DNA of 32,745 nucleotides from positions 1-32,745 of the forward strand of contig CAZIGW010000248.1 of the NCBI GenBank assembly GCA_964538565.1, in the 5' to 3' direction. This stretch comes from CAYVBN01 sp964538565. Lineage in GTDB: Bacteria > Pseudomonadota > Alphaproteobacteria > Rhizobiales > Xanthobacteraceae. Below, one piece after another: positions 7,849 to 15,582 of the stretch (the stretch's first letter is position 1; every line of letters begins with the position of its first letter). Below the pieces are notes generated by a model. That model did no database searches. It was not told the DNA's origin and was given only the letters and a program-made list of their open reading frames with translations. The position numbers and the translations under genes were made by a program.

Positions 7849-8262
7849 CTACTGGGCGACGTATACCATCCAGCCGACGCCGAAGCGGTCGGCCAGCATC
7901 CCGAACGACGGCGAAAAGAAGGTCTTGGTCAACGGCATCTGCACCTTTCCGCCGTCGCTGAGCTTCGCGAAGATCTGCTTGGCCTCCGCTTCGCTCGAGG
8001 CGGTCACCGACAGCGAGAATCCCTGGAAGCTCGGCTGCCCGTGGCAGTGGCCGTCGGAAGCCAGAACCGTGGTATCGCCGATGCGCAGGTTGGCATGCAT
8101 CACCTTGTTTTCCGATCCGGGCGGCACCATGCCGGGCTGCTGCGGCTCCGGACTGTCCTTGAAGCGCATCAGCATGACCACTTCCGCGCCGAGCGCCTTG
8201 CGATAGAACTCGATCGCTTCCTCGCAGCGGCCGTCGAAGAACAGATAGGGCTGAACTTGCAT
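7849..8262 (-). CDS. VOC-family (glyoxalase/PhnB-like) protein
   Basis: A 137-residue protein of the vicinal oxygen chelate superfamily, PhnB-like branch. The opening MQVQPYLFFDGRCEEAIEFYRKALGAEVV-type region (quoted to its motif FDGRCEEAIEFY, residues 9-20) is the classic first beta-alpha unit. HANLRIGDTTVLASD (76-90) and the closing DRFGVGWMVYVA match the second half. Members include glyoxalases, bleomycin-binding proteins and many uncharacterised metal proteins; the PhnB type has no assigned reaction. AAGGAGA upstream of the ATG at 8262 is a good ribosome binding site. The next gene upstream on the same strand is a YciI-like protein. The two families often occur together, commonly beside an ECF sigma factor gene, but none is present here. 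Confidence 0.88.
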   Translation of the reverse strand: MQVQPYLFFDGRCEEAIEFYRKALGAEVVMLMRFKDSPEPQQPGMVPPGSENKVMHANLRIGDTTVLASDGHCHGQPSFQGFSLSVTASSEAEAKQIFAKLSDGGKVQMPLTKTFFSPSFGMLADRFGVGWMVYVAQ

Positions 8263-8395
8263 CGTGCGATCTCCTTGTACGGTTGCCGGGTTCCGGTCGC
8301 GAACCGCAGCACGAAAATTGGGCAGGTGTCCGATCGTCGGACTTGGATGTCCGGGTGCGACGCCGCGACGATGCGTCGCCGGAAGTCAAATCATT

Positions 8396-8812
8396 TCAGG
8401 ATCTGAGCGCCGACTGCAACTCGCGGAAACGCTCGACCCCCGCGCTCGGCTCGAAATCCTCCAGTTCGAACAGCCGGCGGATCTCGATTTCTCCGTCCTT
8501 GCCCTCGCCTGCCGGGTTGGGCATGCGTTTTGTCCATTCGAGCGCCTCTTCGCGCGACTTCGCCTGGATGACCGTGTAGCCGGCGACGAGTTCCTTCGTC
8601 TCCGTGAACGGCCCGTCGATCACCGTCTGCCTGCCGCCGGAAAACCTGACGCGCCAGCCCTTGGCGCTCGCCTGCAGGCCGCTGGCGTCGAGCAGCATTC
8701 CGGCCTTGGCCAGCTCCTCGTGATAATTGGCCATCGCGGAGATGAGCTTGTCGTCCGGCATGACGCCGGCCTCGGAATCTGTGGTCGCCTTGACAAGAAT
8801 GATGAACCGCAT
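8396..8812 (-). CDS. YciI-like (DGPF-domain) protein
   Basis: A 138-residue protein of the YCII-related family. It opens with MRFIILVKAT, has the signature VIDGPFTETKELVAGY (residues 64-79, with the DGPF that names the family) and the following AKSREEALEWTKRMPN, which completes the ferredoxin-like fold. The biochemical function is not established for this subgroup; some YciI-like proteins are small dehalogenase- or isomerase-like enzymes, and others are encoded beside ECF sigma factors. AGGAGTGA upstream of the ATG supports the start. It lies 133 bases before the VOC gene on the same strand, so the pair may be co-transcribed. Confidence 0.87.
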   Translation of the reverse strand: MRFIILVKATTDSEAGVMPDDKLISAMANYHEELAKAGMLLDASGLQASAKGWRVRFSGGRQTVIDGPFTETKELVAGYTVIQAKSREEALEWTKRMPNPAGEGKDGEIEIRRLFELEDFEPSAGVERFRELQSALRS

Positions 8813-9090
8813 GCGTCACTCCTGCGCGTGTTCCACCGCCGTTCCGCCGGGCTTCGACCCGGCGTCGACGTGACGACGAGCGACGCCGCACCAGCCCGAC
8901 ATCGGAACCGGACTTTTTTCGAGCGCGGAGGCCATCGGACGCGGGTGTCGCGTTGCGGTCCGGCGTGGCGAGGAGCCATGCGGTTTCCGACCAGCGCATC
9001 GCAATGCCGCTGAATCGCGGTGCGAAACGGGCGGATGCGGCCGGAAGCGCGACCGAATCCGCCCGTCGGATGTTCGCGACGAGGGTTGGC

Positions 9091-10200
9091 CTACTGGCAG
9101 CTGCCCGCCGGATCGACGCAATAGACCACATTCCGCCACGTAAAGGGATCGTGCTTGCGCGGGTCGATGGTCAGGCGCAGCCACTCGGCCGGCCCATTGG
9201 TCGAGCCCTGGACGGTGATGCGGGTCAGATTTGGCACCGCGAGCGTGTGATGGATCAGCCCGGTCGGACTGCTCGAATTCGCCAGCGGATGATCCGCCCC
9301 GAACACGTGCGAGTCGCCGTTGAGCAGCAGCACGGGACGGCCGAAGCGGATGCTGAGATTGGCCAGTTCCTGCACGAACGGCGTGTAGGCATCGAGCCCG
9401 TCGCCGCCCGGGGCAACCGCCGAGAGATCCCACATGTCGGCCTGCAGCGCGATCACCACCGCGCGGGCGTGCCTGGATTCGGCCTGCTTGAACGCCGCCT
9501 GCATCCAGCGGATGTCGGCGGCCGTGCGCTGCGCGACTTCCTGCGCCTGGGCGGTTGGATTGGCAAAGCTGTTCGTCCAGGGCACGGTGTCGTTGTTCGA
9601 CCCGGGCATGTTCAAGGTCAGGAACACGACGCCGGCGTCCTCCCACATGAGGTTCTCGACGAACTGGGCGTCGGTCGGGAACGCCGGATCGAAGGCCTTG
9701 GCCTGCGTCGCCACGTCCTTGTCGGTCCGACCCAGGGATTTGCCGGGCCGGGCGAAGAACAGGCTGCGAAGGCTCGCGAGTTCCTTGAGCGGGTCGCCGC
9801 TCTTGAAGCTCTTGGTCCGGTGGCAGTCGGTCCATTCGTTGTCGCCGGGCGTGTAGATGAACGGCGCGTCGAACTGCTGGAACTGGAAGTAGATCTGCTG
9901 GTTCCAGTCCGGGTTGGAGGTCGGGATCGGCGGCAGGATGCCGGCGCTGGTGCAGGCCGTGCTGCCGGAATGGATATCGCCGAGATGGATGACGAGATCG
10001 ACATCGCGATCGGAATTCACCGACTTGATCAGCAGCGGCGCGTTCGCGAGCAGGTTGTCGTTGTAGGGCCAGTCGCCGAAAACGGCGATCGTAAGCCGGC
10101 CGTCGTCGCGACGGTCGCCGCCCGGGTGATCGTCTGCAATGGCCGAATGGCCGGCGATGGCCGCGGCAAGAAGCGCGGTCGAGAGCAGAAGCCTTTTCAT
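9091..10200 (-). CDS. Secreted calcineurin-like metallophosphoesterase
   Basis: A 369-residue exported protein. Residues 1-22 form a signal peptide ending in SAIA before DDHPGG. Binuclear metallophosphoesterase motifs follow in order: FGDWPYND (41-48, D43), HLGDIHSGS (72-80, D75 and H77), TPGDNEWTD (117-125, D120 and N121), and late in the protein LNGDSHVFGADH, corresponding to the GHxH-type metal site. The fold and export suggest a periplasmic phosphatase or phosphodiesterase, but the substrate is unknown. Cysteines near residues 83 and 126, and two in the C-terminal VYCVDPAGSCQ, could form disulfides. A GAGGAAAG site precedes the ATG at 10200. It is flanked by non-coding DNA and looks monocistronic. 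Confidence 0.82.
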   Translation of the reverse strand: MKRLLLSTALLAAAIAGHSAIADDHPGGDRRDDGRLTIAVFGDWPYNDNLLANAPLLIKSVNSDRDVDLVIHLGDIHSGSTACTSAGILPPIPTSNPDWNQQIYFQFQQFDAPFIYTPGDNEWTDCHRTKSFKSGDPLKELASLRSLFFARPGKSLGRTDKDVATQAKAFDPAFPTDAQFVENLMWEDAGVVFLTLNMPGSNNDTVPWTNSFANPTAQAQEVAQRTAADIRWMQAAFKQAESRHARAVVIALQADMWDLSAVAPGGDGLDAYTPFVQELANLSIRFGRPVLLLNGDSHVFGADHPLANSSSPTGLIHHTLAVPNLTRITVQGSTNGPAEWLRLTIDPRKHDPFTWRNVVYCVDPAGSCQ

Positions 10201-10534
10201 CAAGTCTTTCCTCGACAATGGTCGCATGGCGCGGGGCGCCGAGATCGCAGCACCGGGCGCGCGCCGCAACCAGCCCGGAAACGGGGCGAGCCCGGAGCAT
10301 GCGCGGTGATGCACGAAGAGCCGAGACCGGCGAAAACGCGCGAGAGACGTCGTGCCGAACCTGTCTCCCGTTCCTCCGCCGGCACGCCCGACGCAACCCT
10401 ACGGACGCCTTGTGCAGGTTGCGTGGAAGATCGATTACAGTTCGATGACCGTGCATGAGGCGCACCGCCGACCCACGGGGCGGCGGGGCGGCAGGCCTCT
10501 CGATCGGCGCGCACGCACGGCGACGCCCACGACC
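10201..10534. other. Intergenic region between the metallophosphoesterase and the cupin pair
   Basis: No gene is recognised in these 334 bases. The one structure seen is an 8-base inverted repeat (ACGCAACC at 10391-10398, GGTTGCGT at 10417-10424, 18-base spacer). It is too loosely spaced to call a terminator and could be chance or a regulatory site. Confidence 0.35.
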
Positions 10535-11098
10535 CTATGGCGCGGCGTCGTGCGAGGAGATCGCGATCACGCAGGGGCGCGATGAGCGGTTGCTCCAGGC
10601 GTGATTGGTGCCGCGCTGCACCACCGTGTCACCCGCCTTCAGCTGCACTTCCTGCGTGTCGAGAACGAGCGTGATCTCCCCTTCGAGCACCAGACAGAAG
10701 TCAAGCGTCCGCGTCTTCTGCATGTAGGGATGGGGCGCCTGTGCCGAGTAGGTCGATGCGGACGGTGAGCCGATCGCGTGGAAGAATGACGCAACCTCCC
10801 TGGCTCCCACCTTTCCCCGGTACGTCGCATCGGGCGGGAACGTGACGATCCGGCACACCGATCCGCGCGGCGGCGGCTCGAGCGTGTGCGGCATCTCAAG
10901 CGTCTCGCGCACGCCCTTGATCCGCGCCGGCGTCGCGTCCGTCACCCAGATCCGCGTCATGGAAAAGCCGGGCCGCGCCGGATCGGTGCGCACGTCGGGC
11001 GGCTGGCCATCCGCGATCGCGACGGATTTGCCGGTTTCATCGTCGATCGTGACGATCCGCCGGACGGGTCTGACCGGTTCGCTCATGGGAATGTCCAT
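10535..11098 (-). CDS. Cupin-domain protein (tandem paralogue 2)
   Basis: A 187-residue cupin protein. An N-terminal strand region (RRIVTIDDETGKSVAIADG) resembles the start of the next gene upstream. The C-terminal cupin barrel carries KTRTLDFCLVLEGEITLVLD and LKAGDTVVQRGTNHAW, where the last histidine is a likely metal ligand. The first cupin motif lacks the usual HxH; instead, HPYMQKTRTLDF has one histidine, so metal binding may be reduced. The start could be 11098 (MDIPMSEP) or 11086 (MSEP); neither has a strong ribosome binding site. It follows its paralogue by 42 bases, and the two form a probable operon. Function unknown; such proteins often accompany Bug-type transport genes, as here. 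Confidence 0.82.
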   Translation of the reverse strand: MDIPMSEPVRPVRRIVTIDDETGKSVAIADGQPPDVRTDPARPGFSMTRIWVTDATPARIKGVRETLEMPHTLEPPPRGSVCRIVTFPPDATYRGKVGAREVASFFHAIGSPSASTYSAQAPHPYMQKTRTLDFCLVLEGEITLVLDTQEVQLKAGDTVVQRGTNHAWSNRSSRPCVIAISSHDAAP

Positions 11099-11140
11099 CG
11101 ATACGGCTGAGAGGGCAGCAATTCGCTCAACGGTGGGAAA

Positions 11141-11698
11141 TCACTCGTCGAATTTGGCCCCCATCATCACGAATGCCATCAGGCTCCCGGTGCGCGGATT
11201 GGTCCAGCCGTGCCAATTTCCGAGCTGAACCACGACGTCGCCCGGCCGCATGACGTATTCGCCGGTGTCGAGCACCAGAACGCGCTCGCCTTCGAGAACG
11301 ATGCCGTAGTCGACCGTCTCCGATTTGTGCACCGGCGCGCTGAAGACGTTTTGGCCGCCCCGCACCCATACGCCGTCGGCACGCTGCTTCGGCGGATGCG
11401 GCGCGACCGCGCCGGGGTCGCGCGCCGGATCGTAGTCGGCCGGCCTGCCCGACGACTGGACGATGCGCAGATGACCGCCTTCCGCCGGTGGCTCGAAATG
11501 AAAGGCAAGATTGCCGTCGTCGCGCTCGCCCGAAATCGGGGCCGGCGAGGTGTGATAGACCCACACGTCGGTCATGCACGTCCCGCGGCTGACGGCGCCC
11601 GGATTGACGTTCGGCGCATCGCTGTCGAACAGAACGCGCGAGCGCCCCCGCGCGTCGTTGCCGGTCACCACTCGGCGGATCTTCTTCCATGGCTCCAT
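11141..11698 (-). CDS. Cupin-domain protein (tandem paralogue 1)
   Basis: A 185-residue cupin protein starting MEPWKKIRRVVTGND, with GRSRVLFDSDAPN close behind. The C-terminal cupin holds HKSETVDYGIVLEGERVLVLD and MRPGDVVVQLGNWHGW. The arrangement is the same as in its downstream neighbour (RRxVT start, ExxDYGIVLEGE, RPGDxVVQxGxxHxW), so the two are paralogues from an old duplication. GGGAGGA eight bases before the ATG at 11698 fixes this start; an earlier in-frame codon at 11746 lacks this support. It is the first gene of a two-gene unit divergent from a Bug-type binding protein. Its role is not known; it may act on or sense the ligand of that protein, which is inference. Confidence 0.85.
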   Translation of the reverse strand: MEPWKKIRRVVTGNDARGRSRVLFDSDAPNVNPGAVSRGTCMTDVWVYHTSPAPISGERDDGNLAFHFEPPAEGGHLRIVQSSGRPADYDPARDPGAVAPHPPKQRADGVWVRGGQNVFSAPVHKSETVDYGIVLEGERVLVLDTGEYVMRPGDVVVQLGNWHGWTNPRTGSLMAFVMMGAKFDE

Positions 11699-11771
11699 GA
11701 ACGGCGTCCTCCCTGCGGCATGCCCGAGGCGGGCCGCACCGCGCACGAGACTATTTCGACCGCACGTGCAT

Positions 11772-11796
11772 TGTCATCCCGCAAACCTTCATGACA
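11772..11796. promoter_or_regulatory. Candidate operator in the divergent cupin/Bug promoter region
   Basis: A perfect inverted repeat, TGTCAT (11772-11777) and ATGACA (11791-11796) with 13 bases between, lies in the 145-base gap between the divergent cupin and Bug genes. The position suits a shared regulator, but no regulator gene is next to it. Confidence 0.35.
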
Positions 11797-11843
11797 CAGT
11801 CGTTGCCGCGAGATGGCTGCTCGAACCACGAGGGAGGGGTTCC

Positions 11844-12872
11844 ATGACTGGGCAATCGCATCGGTTCCTGTCTGGTATGCGAAACAGATTTTCCGTCGCC
11901 ATCTGGATCGCCGGATTTCTGCTCGCGCTCGGCTGGCCGCCCTCGGCCGGCGCGCAAACGCAGAACACGGCCCGGAGCTTTCCCAACCGCGCAATCAAGA
12001 TCATCGTCGGGCCGAGTCCCGACATTTTTTCGCGCGTGATCGCGCAGGAGCTGCAGGACATCTGGGGGCAGCCCGTTGTCGTCGAACCGCGCCCCGGGGC
12101 CGGCGGCAAGATCGCGGCCACCGCCGTGTCGAGCGCCGAACCGGACGGCTACACGCTTCTGTTCGCGACCCCCACCTACACGCTCAACACCGCGATGAAG
12201 CTCGCGTCCTACGATCTCGCCCGCGACTTCGAGCCGGTCTCGCTTCTCGGCGTCATTTCCTACGTCCTGGTGGTGCATCCGAGCGTGTCGGCTCGCAGCG
12301 TGGCCGAGCTCGTCGCCCTTGCCAGGCAGCGTCGTGGCGCCCTCAACTGTGCCTCCGCCGGAGTCGGGACAGTGCCCCAGCTCGCCTGCGAACTGTTGAA
12401 CAAGTCCGCCGGAGTCGAAATCGTCCACGTCCCGTACCGCGACGTCAACTCGGCCATGGCGGGCACCGTGGGCGGCCACGTGCAGATGTTCTTCGGGGTC
12501 TCGGCCAGTGCCAGGCAACAGATCGCCGCCGGAACGGTCCGTGGACTGGCGGTGACCACGGGTCAACGTTCGACGCTGCTCCCGGATCTGCCGACCATGG
12601 TGGAATCGGGATTCCCCCGGTTCGTCATGCCCGGATGGGGCGGCTTCCTGGCGCCCGCCGGCACGCCGAAGGATATCGTGGACAAACTGAACGGCGAAAT
12701 CCGCCGCGTGCTGCAGAAGCCGGCGGTGCAGCAGAAGTTCGCCGCGCTCGGAATGGAGCCGCCGCCGCCCTACACGTCGGCGCAGTTCGGCGAGTTCGTC
12801 AGGAACGATGTCGCGCGCTGGACGGAATTCGTGAACGCCGTCGGGCTGGAGAAACTCAGGGAGACGCAATGA
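11844..12872 (+). CDS. Tripartite tricarboxylate transporter substrate-binding protein (Bug family), atypical ligand loop
   Basis: A 342-residue exported binding protein. The signal peptide spans roughly residues 1-37 (SVAIWIAGFLLALGWPPSAGA, ending at AGA before QTQN). Typical Bug elements are PRPGAGGKIAATAV, AEPDGYTLLF, NCASAGVGTVPQLACE and VHVPYRD. In place of the usual PFPPGGGTD loop after the first strand it has VGPSPDIFSRV, several residues shorter and without the double glycine, so ligand contacts may differ. A strong GAGGGAGGGG site precedes the ATG at 11844; M12 is an alternative start. It is divergent from two cupin genes, and no membrane components are nearby. It probably captures an organic acid for a permease encoded elsewhere. 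Confidence 0.9.
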   Translation: MTGQSHRFLSGMRNRFSVAIWIAGFLLALGWPPSAGAQTQNTARSFPNRAIKIIVGPSPDIFSRVIAQELQDIWGQPVVVEPRPGAGGKIAATAVSSAEPDGYTLLFATPTYTLNTAMKLASYDLARDFEPVSLLGVISYVLVVHPSVSARSVAELVALARQRRGALNCASAGVGTVPQLACELLNKSAGVEIVHVPYRDVNSAMAGTVGGHVQMFFGVSASARQQIAAGTVRGLAVTTGQRSTLLPDLPTMVESGFPRFVMPGWGGFLAPAGTPKDIVDKLNGEIRRVLQKPAVQQKFAALGMEPPPPYTSAQFGEFVRNDVARWTEFVNAVGLEKLRETQ

Positions 12873-12885
12873 CCCCGGCCGCCCC

Positions 12886-12910
12886 GCGCGCCGGCAGCGT
12901 CCGGCGGCGC
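12886..12910 (+). terminator. Hairpin after the Bug-family gene
   Basis: GCGC-GCCGG (12886-12894) pairs with CCGGC-G-GCGC (12901-12910) around a 6-base loop, a 9-bp stem with one bulged G, 13 bases after the stop. It is followed by TTCTC rather than a U run. Confidence 0.5.
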
Positions 12911-13114
12911 TTCTCGTCGGACCATCCGCCACCAAATACCGCGCCGCCGCGGCATTACCCCGCGCCCCACACGCGCAATTCTCAACGCAGCGGCGGAGGA
13001 CTATCCTGATCGCGGAAAACGCGCCGCAAGAGCGCAGGCTCGGCGGCGAGGAAACCACCGGGGTCAGCGTGACCCGGACCCCCGCATCCTGGGGCGCGAA
13101 CAGGCGGATGAAAC

Positions 13115-14065
13115 GTGACTCCACGGGATTCGACCGACTGGCCGGAATTGCACCTCGTCGACTGGAAGGACACGCGCGAGACCCTGCATCTGTGGACGCA
13201 GGTCGTCGGCAAGATCCGTCTGGCCCGGACACCCTGGCTCAATCACTCCTGGCAGGCCGCGCTCTATCTGACGACGCGCGGATTGACGACCTCTGCGATC
13301 CCGTTCGGCGCCCGCATGTTGCAGATCGATTTCGATTTCATCGATCATCTGCTGCTGCTTCAGGCGAGCGACGGGCAATCGCGCCGCCTCGCGCTCGCCC
13401 CGATGTCGGTTGCCGAATTCTACGATCGATTGCTCGCTGCGGTGTCCGATCTGGGGCTCGACGTCGTTGTCCGGACGATGCCGTGCGAGATCCCCGACTG
13501 CATTCCCTTCGAGCAGGACCATGCGCATGCGTCCTACGATCGCGAATACGTCGGGCGCTTCTGGCGCGTGCTGCTGGCGACGCACCGGGTGCTCGCGCAT
13601 TTTCGCACCGGCTTTCTCGGCAAGGCGAGTCCGGTTCACTTCTTCTGGGGGAGCCTCGATCTCGCCGTCACGCGATTCTCCGGCCGGCGCGCCCCGATCC
13701 ACCCGGGCGGCGTGCCGCATCTGCCGGACGCGGTCGCCCGCGAAGCCTATTCGCATGAGGTCTCGAGCGCCGGCTTCTGGCCGGGCGGCGGGCCGGTGAA
13801 CGATGCCGCGTTCTATTCCTATGCTTATCCGGCGCCGGAGGGATTTGCCGCCGTCGCCGTCCGTCCGGCGGTGGCGTTCTTCTGCCGCGAACTGGGTGAA
13901 TTCATCCTGCCGTACGAAGCGATGCGCCGGGCACCCGATCCCGAACGCGCGCTGATGGACTTCCTGCAGAGCACGTACGCGGCGGCCGCGGACCTCGGGC
14001 GCTGGGATCGCGCCAACCTCGAATGTCCTTTGGGCGAAGCCGGCACACCGCGACGTGTCGGGTAG
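13115..14065 (+). CDS. DUF5996-family protein
   Basis: A 316-residue cytoplasmic protein matching the DUF5996 family as I recall it. Landmarks in order are WPELHLVDWKDTRETLHLW, QVVGKIRLARTPWLNHSWQ, LTTRGLTTSAIP, DFDFIDHLL, then FRTGFLGKASPVHFFWGSLDLAVTRFSG split across ~170-195, and REAYSHEVSSAGFWPGGG followed by AFYSYAYPAPEGF. The many conserved His, Trp, Phe and Gly suggest an enzyme, but the family has no published reaction that I know of. GTG at 13115 is chosen as the start because it immediately precedes the conserved region; the nearby ATG at 13108 is in another frame. The upstream site is weak. It stands alone between the Bug gene and a YgjV-like gene. Confidence 0.82.
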   Translation: MTPRDSTDWPELHLVDWKDTRETLHLWTQVVGKIRLARTPWLNHSWQAALYLTTRGLTTSAIPFGARMLQIDFDFIDHLLLLQASDGQSRRLALAPMSVAEFYDRLLAAVSDLGLDVVVRTMPCEIPDCIPFEQDHAHASYDREYVGRFWRVLLATHRVLAHFRTGFLGKASPVHFFWGSLDLAVTRFSGRRAPIHPGGVPHLPDAVAREAYSHEVSSAGFWPGGGPVNDAAFYSYAYPAPEGFAAVAVRPAVAFFCRELGEFILPYEAMRRAPDPERALMDFLQSTYAAAADLGRWDRANLECPLGEAGTPRRVG

Positions 14066-14320
14066 CTCGGCGGCCGCGTTGCCTCGCTCGAACGGCGCGT
14101 GAAGTGCCATCGGTAACCGGCGGCGCCGTCAGGCGATTCCGGTCGGACACATTGAACCTCCGACACCGCTGAGCTGACCAACGGGAAAGTGCGGTTGCAG
14201 CGGCGCCGCACCCGTCGCGTCAGCCGAAACGGCCGGTCGCCCCGATCGAGCCGCCGCCGCGGCCGTGGATCGGCGCTGCCGACGCGCCCTTGCTCCTCGA
14301 TTCGAACCGAATGGGTTTGC

Positions 14321-14638
14321 ATGCTGACGGTTTCGGAGCTCTCCGGTTTTCTCGCTTCGGGCCTGGTGCTCGCCACCTTCCTGATGCGCGACATGCGGAC
14401 GTTGCGCGTCGTCGCGATCGCCAGCAACATCGCGTTCATCGCCTACGCGTCCGTCAACGCGCTGATCCCGATTCTCTGTCTCCACGCGGTGCTGCTTCCG
14501 CTCAATTGCGTCCGGCTGCTGGAGCTCGCGCCGGGGCGTCTCCTCGTTGGCCTTGCAGCTCCGCGTCCTCCAGTCGTTCGACGGCCTGACGCACCAGAGG
14601 GTCGAGACCGGTCCCGCCGGCTTTCACGTGCGCAATGA
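14321..14638 (+). CDS. YgjV-like small inner-membrane protein
   Basis: A 105-residue protein whose first ~70 residues form three hydrophobic segments: SELSGFLASGLVLATFLM, VVAIASNIAFIAYASV and LIPILCLHAVLLPLN. The pattern, including MRTLRVVAIASNIAFIAYA and LHAVLLPLNCVRLLEL, fits the YgjV-type membrane proteins, which have no settled function. After LLEL the frame runs on for about 35 Arg/Pro-rich residues that overlap fdsD on the other strand by 137 bases. That tail does not look conserved, so the gene may originally have ended near 14530 and now reads through. The start at 14321 has only a poor ribosome binding site but precedes the first helix exactly. Confidence 0.65.
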   Translation: MLTVSELSGFLASGLVLATFLMRDMRTLRVVAIASNIAFIAYASVNALIPILCLHAVLLPLNCVRLLELAPGRLLVGLAAPRPPVVRRPDAPEGRDRSRRLSRAQ

Positions 14639-14771
14639 TCGCCGTGCGCATCCGGGGATCCCAGAATTTCCTGAGATGGTCGGCCGTGCCGGACACAGCC
14701 TGGTCGCGGCCCTGGCTGATGAAGAACTTGCCGATCTGATTGGCCATGTAGACGAGCTTGTCAGGCGACAT
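14502..14771 (-). CDS. fdsD: NAD-dependent formate dehydrogenase delta subunit
   Basis: An 89-residue protein typical of FdsD: SPDKLVYMANQIGKFFISQG at the N-terminus, then ADHLRKFWDPRMRTAIIAHV and GGTGLDPLVRQAV. In this family it is a small subunit or assembly factor needed for active soluble formate dehydrogenase; it binds no visible cofactor. Its ATG lies inside the end of the fdhD gene (11-base overlap), so it is the last, translationally coupled gene of the operon. The C-terminal ~25 residues (RLEDAELQGQRGDAPARAP and on) are longer than I expect for the family. They lie antisense to the tail of the YgjV-like gene, so the 3' end has probably drifted. Confidence 0.9.
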   Translation of the reverse strand: MSPDKLVYMANQIGKFFISQGRDQAVSGTADHLRKFWDPRMRTAIIAHVKAGGTGLDPLVRQAVERLEDAELQGQRGDAPARAPAAGRN

Positions 14772-15579
14772 AGGCGGCCGATTCCTTGGCGATGCGTCTT
14801 GGATGCGTGAAGATTTCGAACCCATCACTGCGGGCGATGGCGACGAGGGTGATGCCGGCCTTTTCCGCCGTGCGCACGGCGAGCGCGGTCGGTGCGGAAA
14901 CAGCGATGAGCACCGGCAGATCGAGCAGTGCCGCCTTCTGGACAATCTCCACCGAAACCCTGCTGGTCATCACCGTCATTCCCGCCTGCCGGAGCGTTCC
15001 CTCGCGAACGAGAGCGCCGCCGAGCTTGTCGAGCGCATTGTGCCGTCCGATGTCTTCGCGCACGGCGACGAGGCCGTCATGCGGTTGCCAAAAGGCCGCC
15101 GCATGCACGGCACGCGTCTGCCGGTTCAGCACCTGGCGCGGCGCAAGCGCCTCGACGGCGCGCATGATCTCGGCCGGCGTGAACATCTGTCCCTCGCTGA
15201 CGCGCGGCGTCGGTCGCAGGGCTTCCTTCAGGCTTTCGATGCCGCAGAGGCCGCATCCGCTCGGGCCTGCCAACTGTCGCCGCCGCTCCTTCAGCGCGTC
15301 GGCGCGCGACTCGTTCAACCACATCCGCAGTTCGATCCCGACCTCGGCGTCGACGATCTCCAGCGAGCGGATGTCGTCCGGGGCGGAGACGATGCCCTCG
15401 GTCAGGCTGAATCCAAGGGCGAAGTCTTCGAGATCCTGCGGCGTCGCCATCATGACCGCATAGGAAGAACCGTCATAGGTCAAGGCGACCGCGGCCTCCT
15501 CCGGGATGGTCCGCTTGCCGTCAACCCTCGCCTGCAGGTGCCAGGCCGAGCGGGTGACGCTGGTCGTGGGCGGGACCAT
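14761..15579 (-). CDS. fdhD: Formate dehydrogenase accessory sulfurtransferase FdhD/FdsC
   Basis: A 272-residue FdhD-family protein (called FdsC in fds operons). These proteins take sulfur from a cysteine desulfurase and add it to the molybdenum cofactor, and they hold the bis-MGD cofactor before insertion into formate dehydrogenase. The conserved cysteine motif is SGCGLCGIES, with C109 and C112. Other family blocks are TPQDLEDFALGFSLTEGI, AVREDIGRHNALDKLGG, MTSRVSVEIVQKAA and VSAPTALAVRTAEKAGITLV. It starts 3 bases after the fdsA stop, with GGAG as ribosome binding site, and overlaps fdsD by 11 bases. Operon position between fdsA and fdsD is the standard one. Confidence 0.95.
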   Translation of the reverse strand: MVPPTTSVTRSAWHLQARVDGKRTIPEEAAVALTYDGSSYAVMMATPQDLEDFALGFSLTEGIVSAPDDIRSLEIVDAEVGIELRMWLNESRADALKERRRQLAGPSGCGLCGIESLKEALRPTPRVSEGQMFTPAEIMRAVEALAPRQVLNRQTRAVHAAAFWQPHDGLVAVREDIGRHNALDKLGGALVREGTLRQAGMTVMTSRVSVEIVQKAALLDLPVLIAVSAPTALAVRTAEKAGITLVAIARSDGFEIFTHPRRIAKESAAYVA

Positions 15580-15582
15580 GCT

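Noticed and set aside
8953..10458. A 501-codon plus-strand open frame
   Set aside because: It is antisense to the secreted metallophosphoesterase, which has a signal peptide and ordered metal motifs; the plus frame has neither.
6117..14110. A shared 14-mer, GCGTGAAGTGCCAT, at 6117-6130 and 14097-14110
   Set aside because: The match does not extend on either side, and one or two such coincidences are expected in a GC-rich window of this size.
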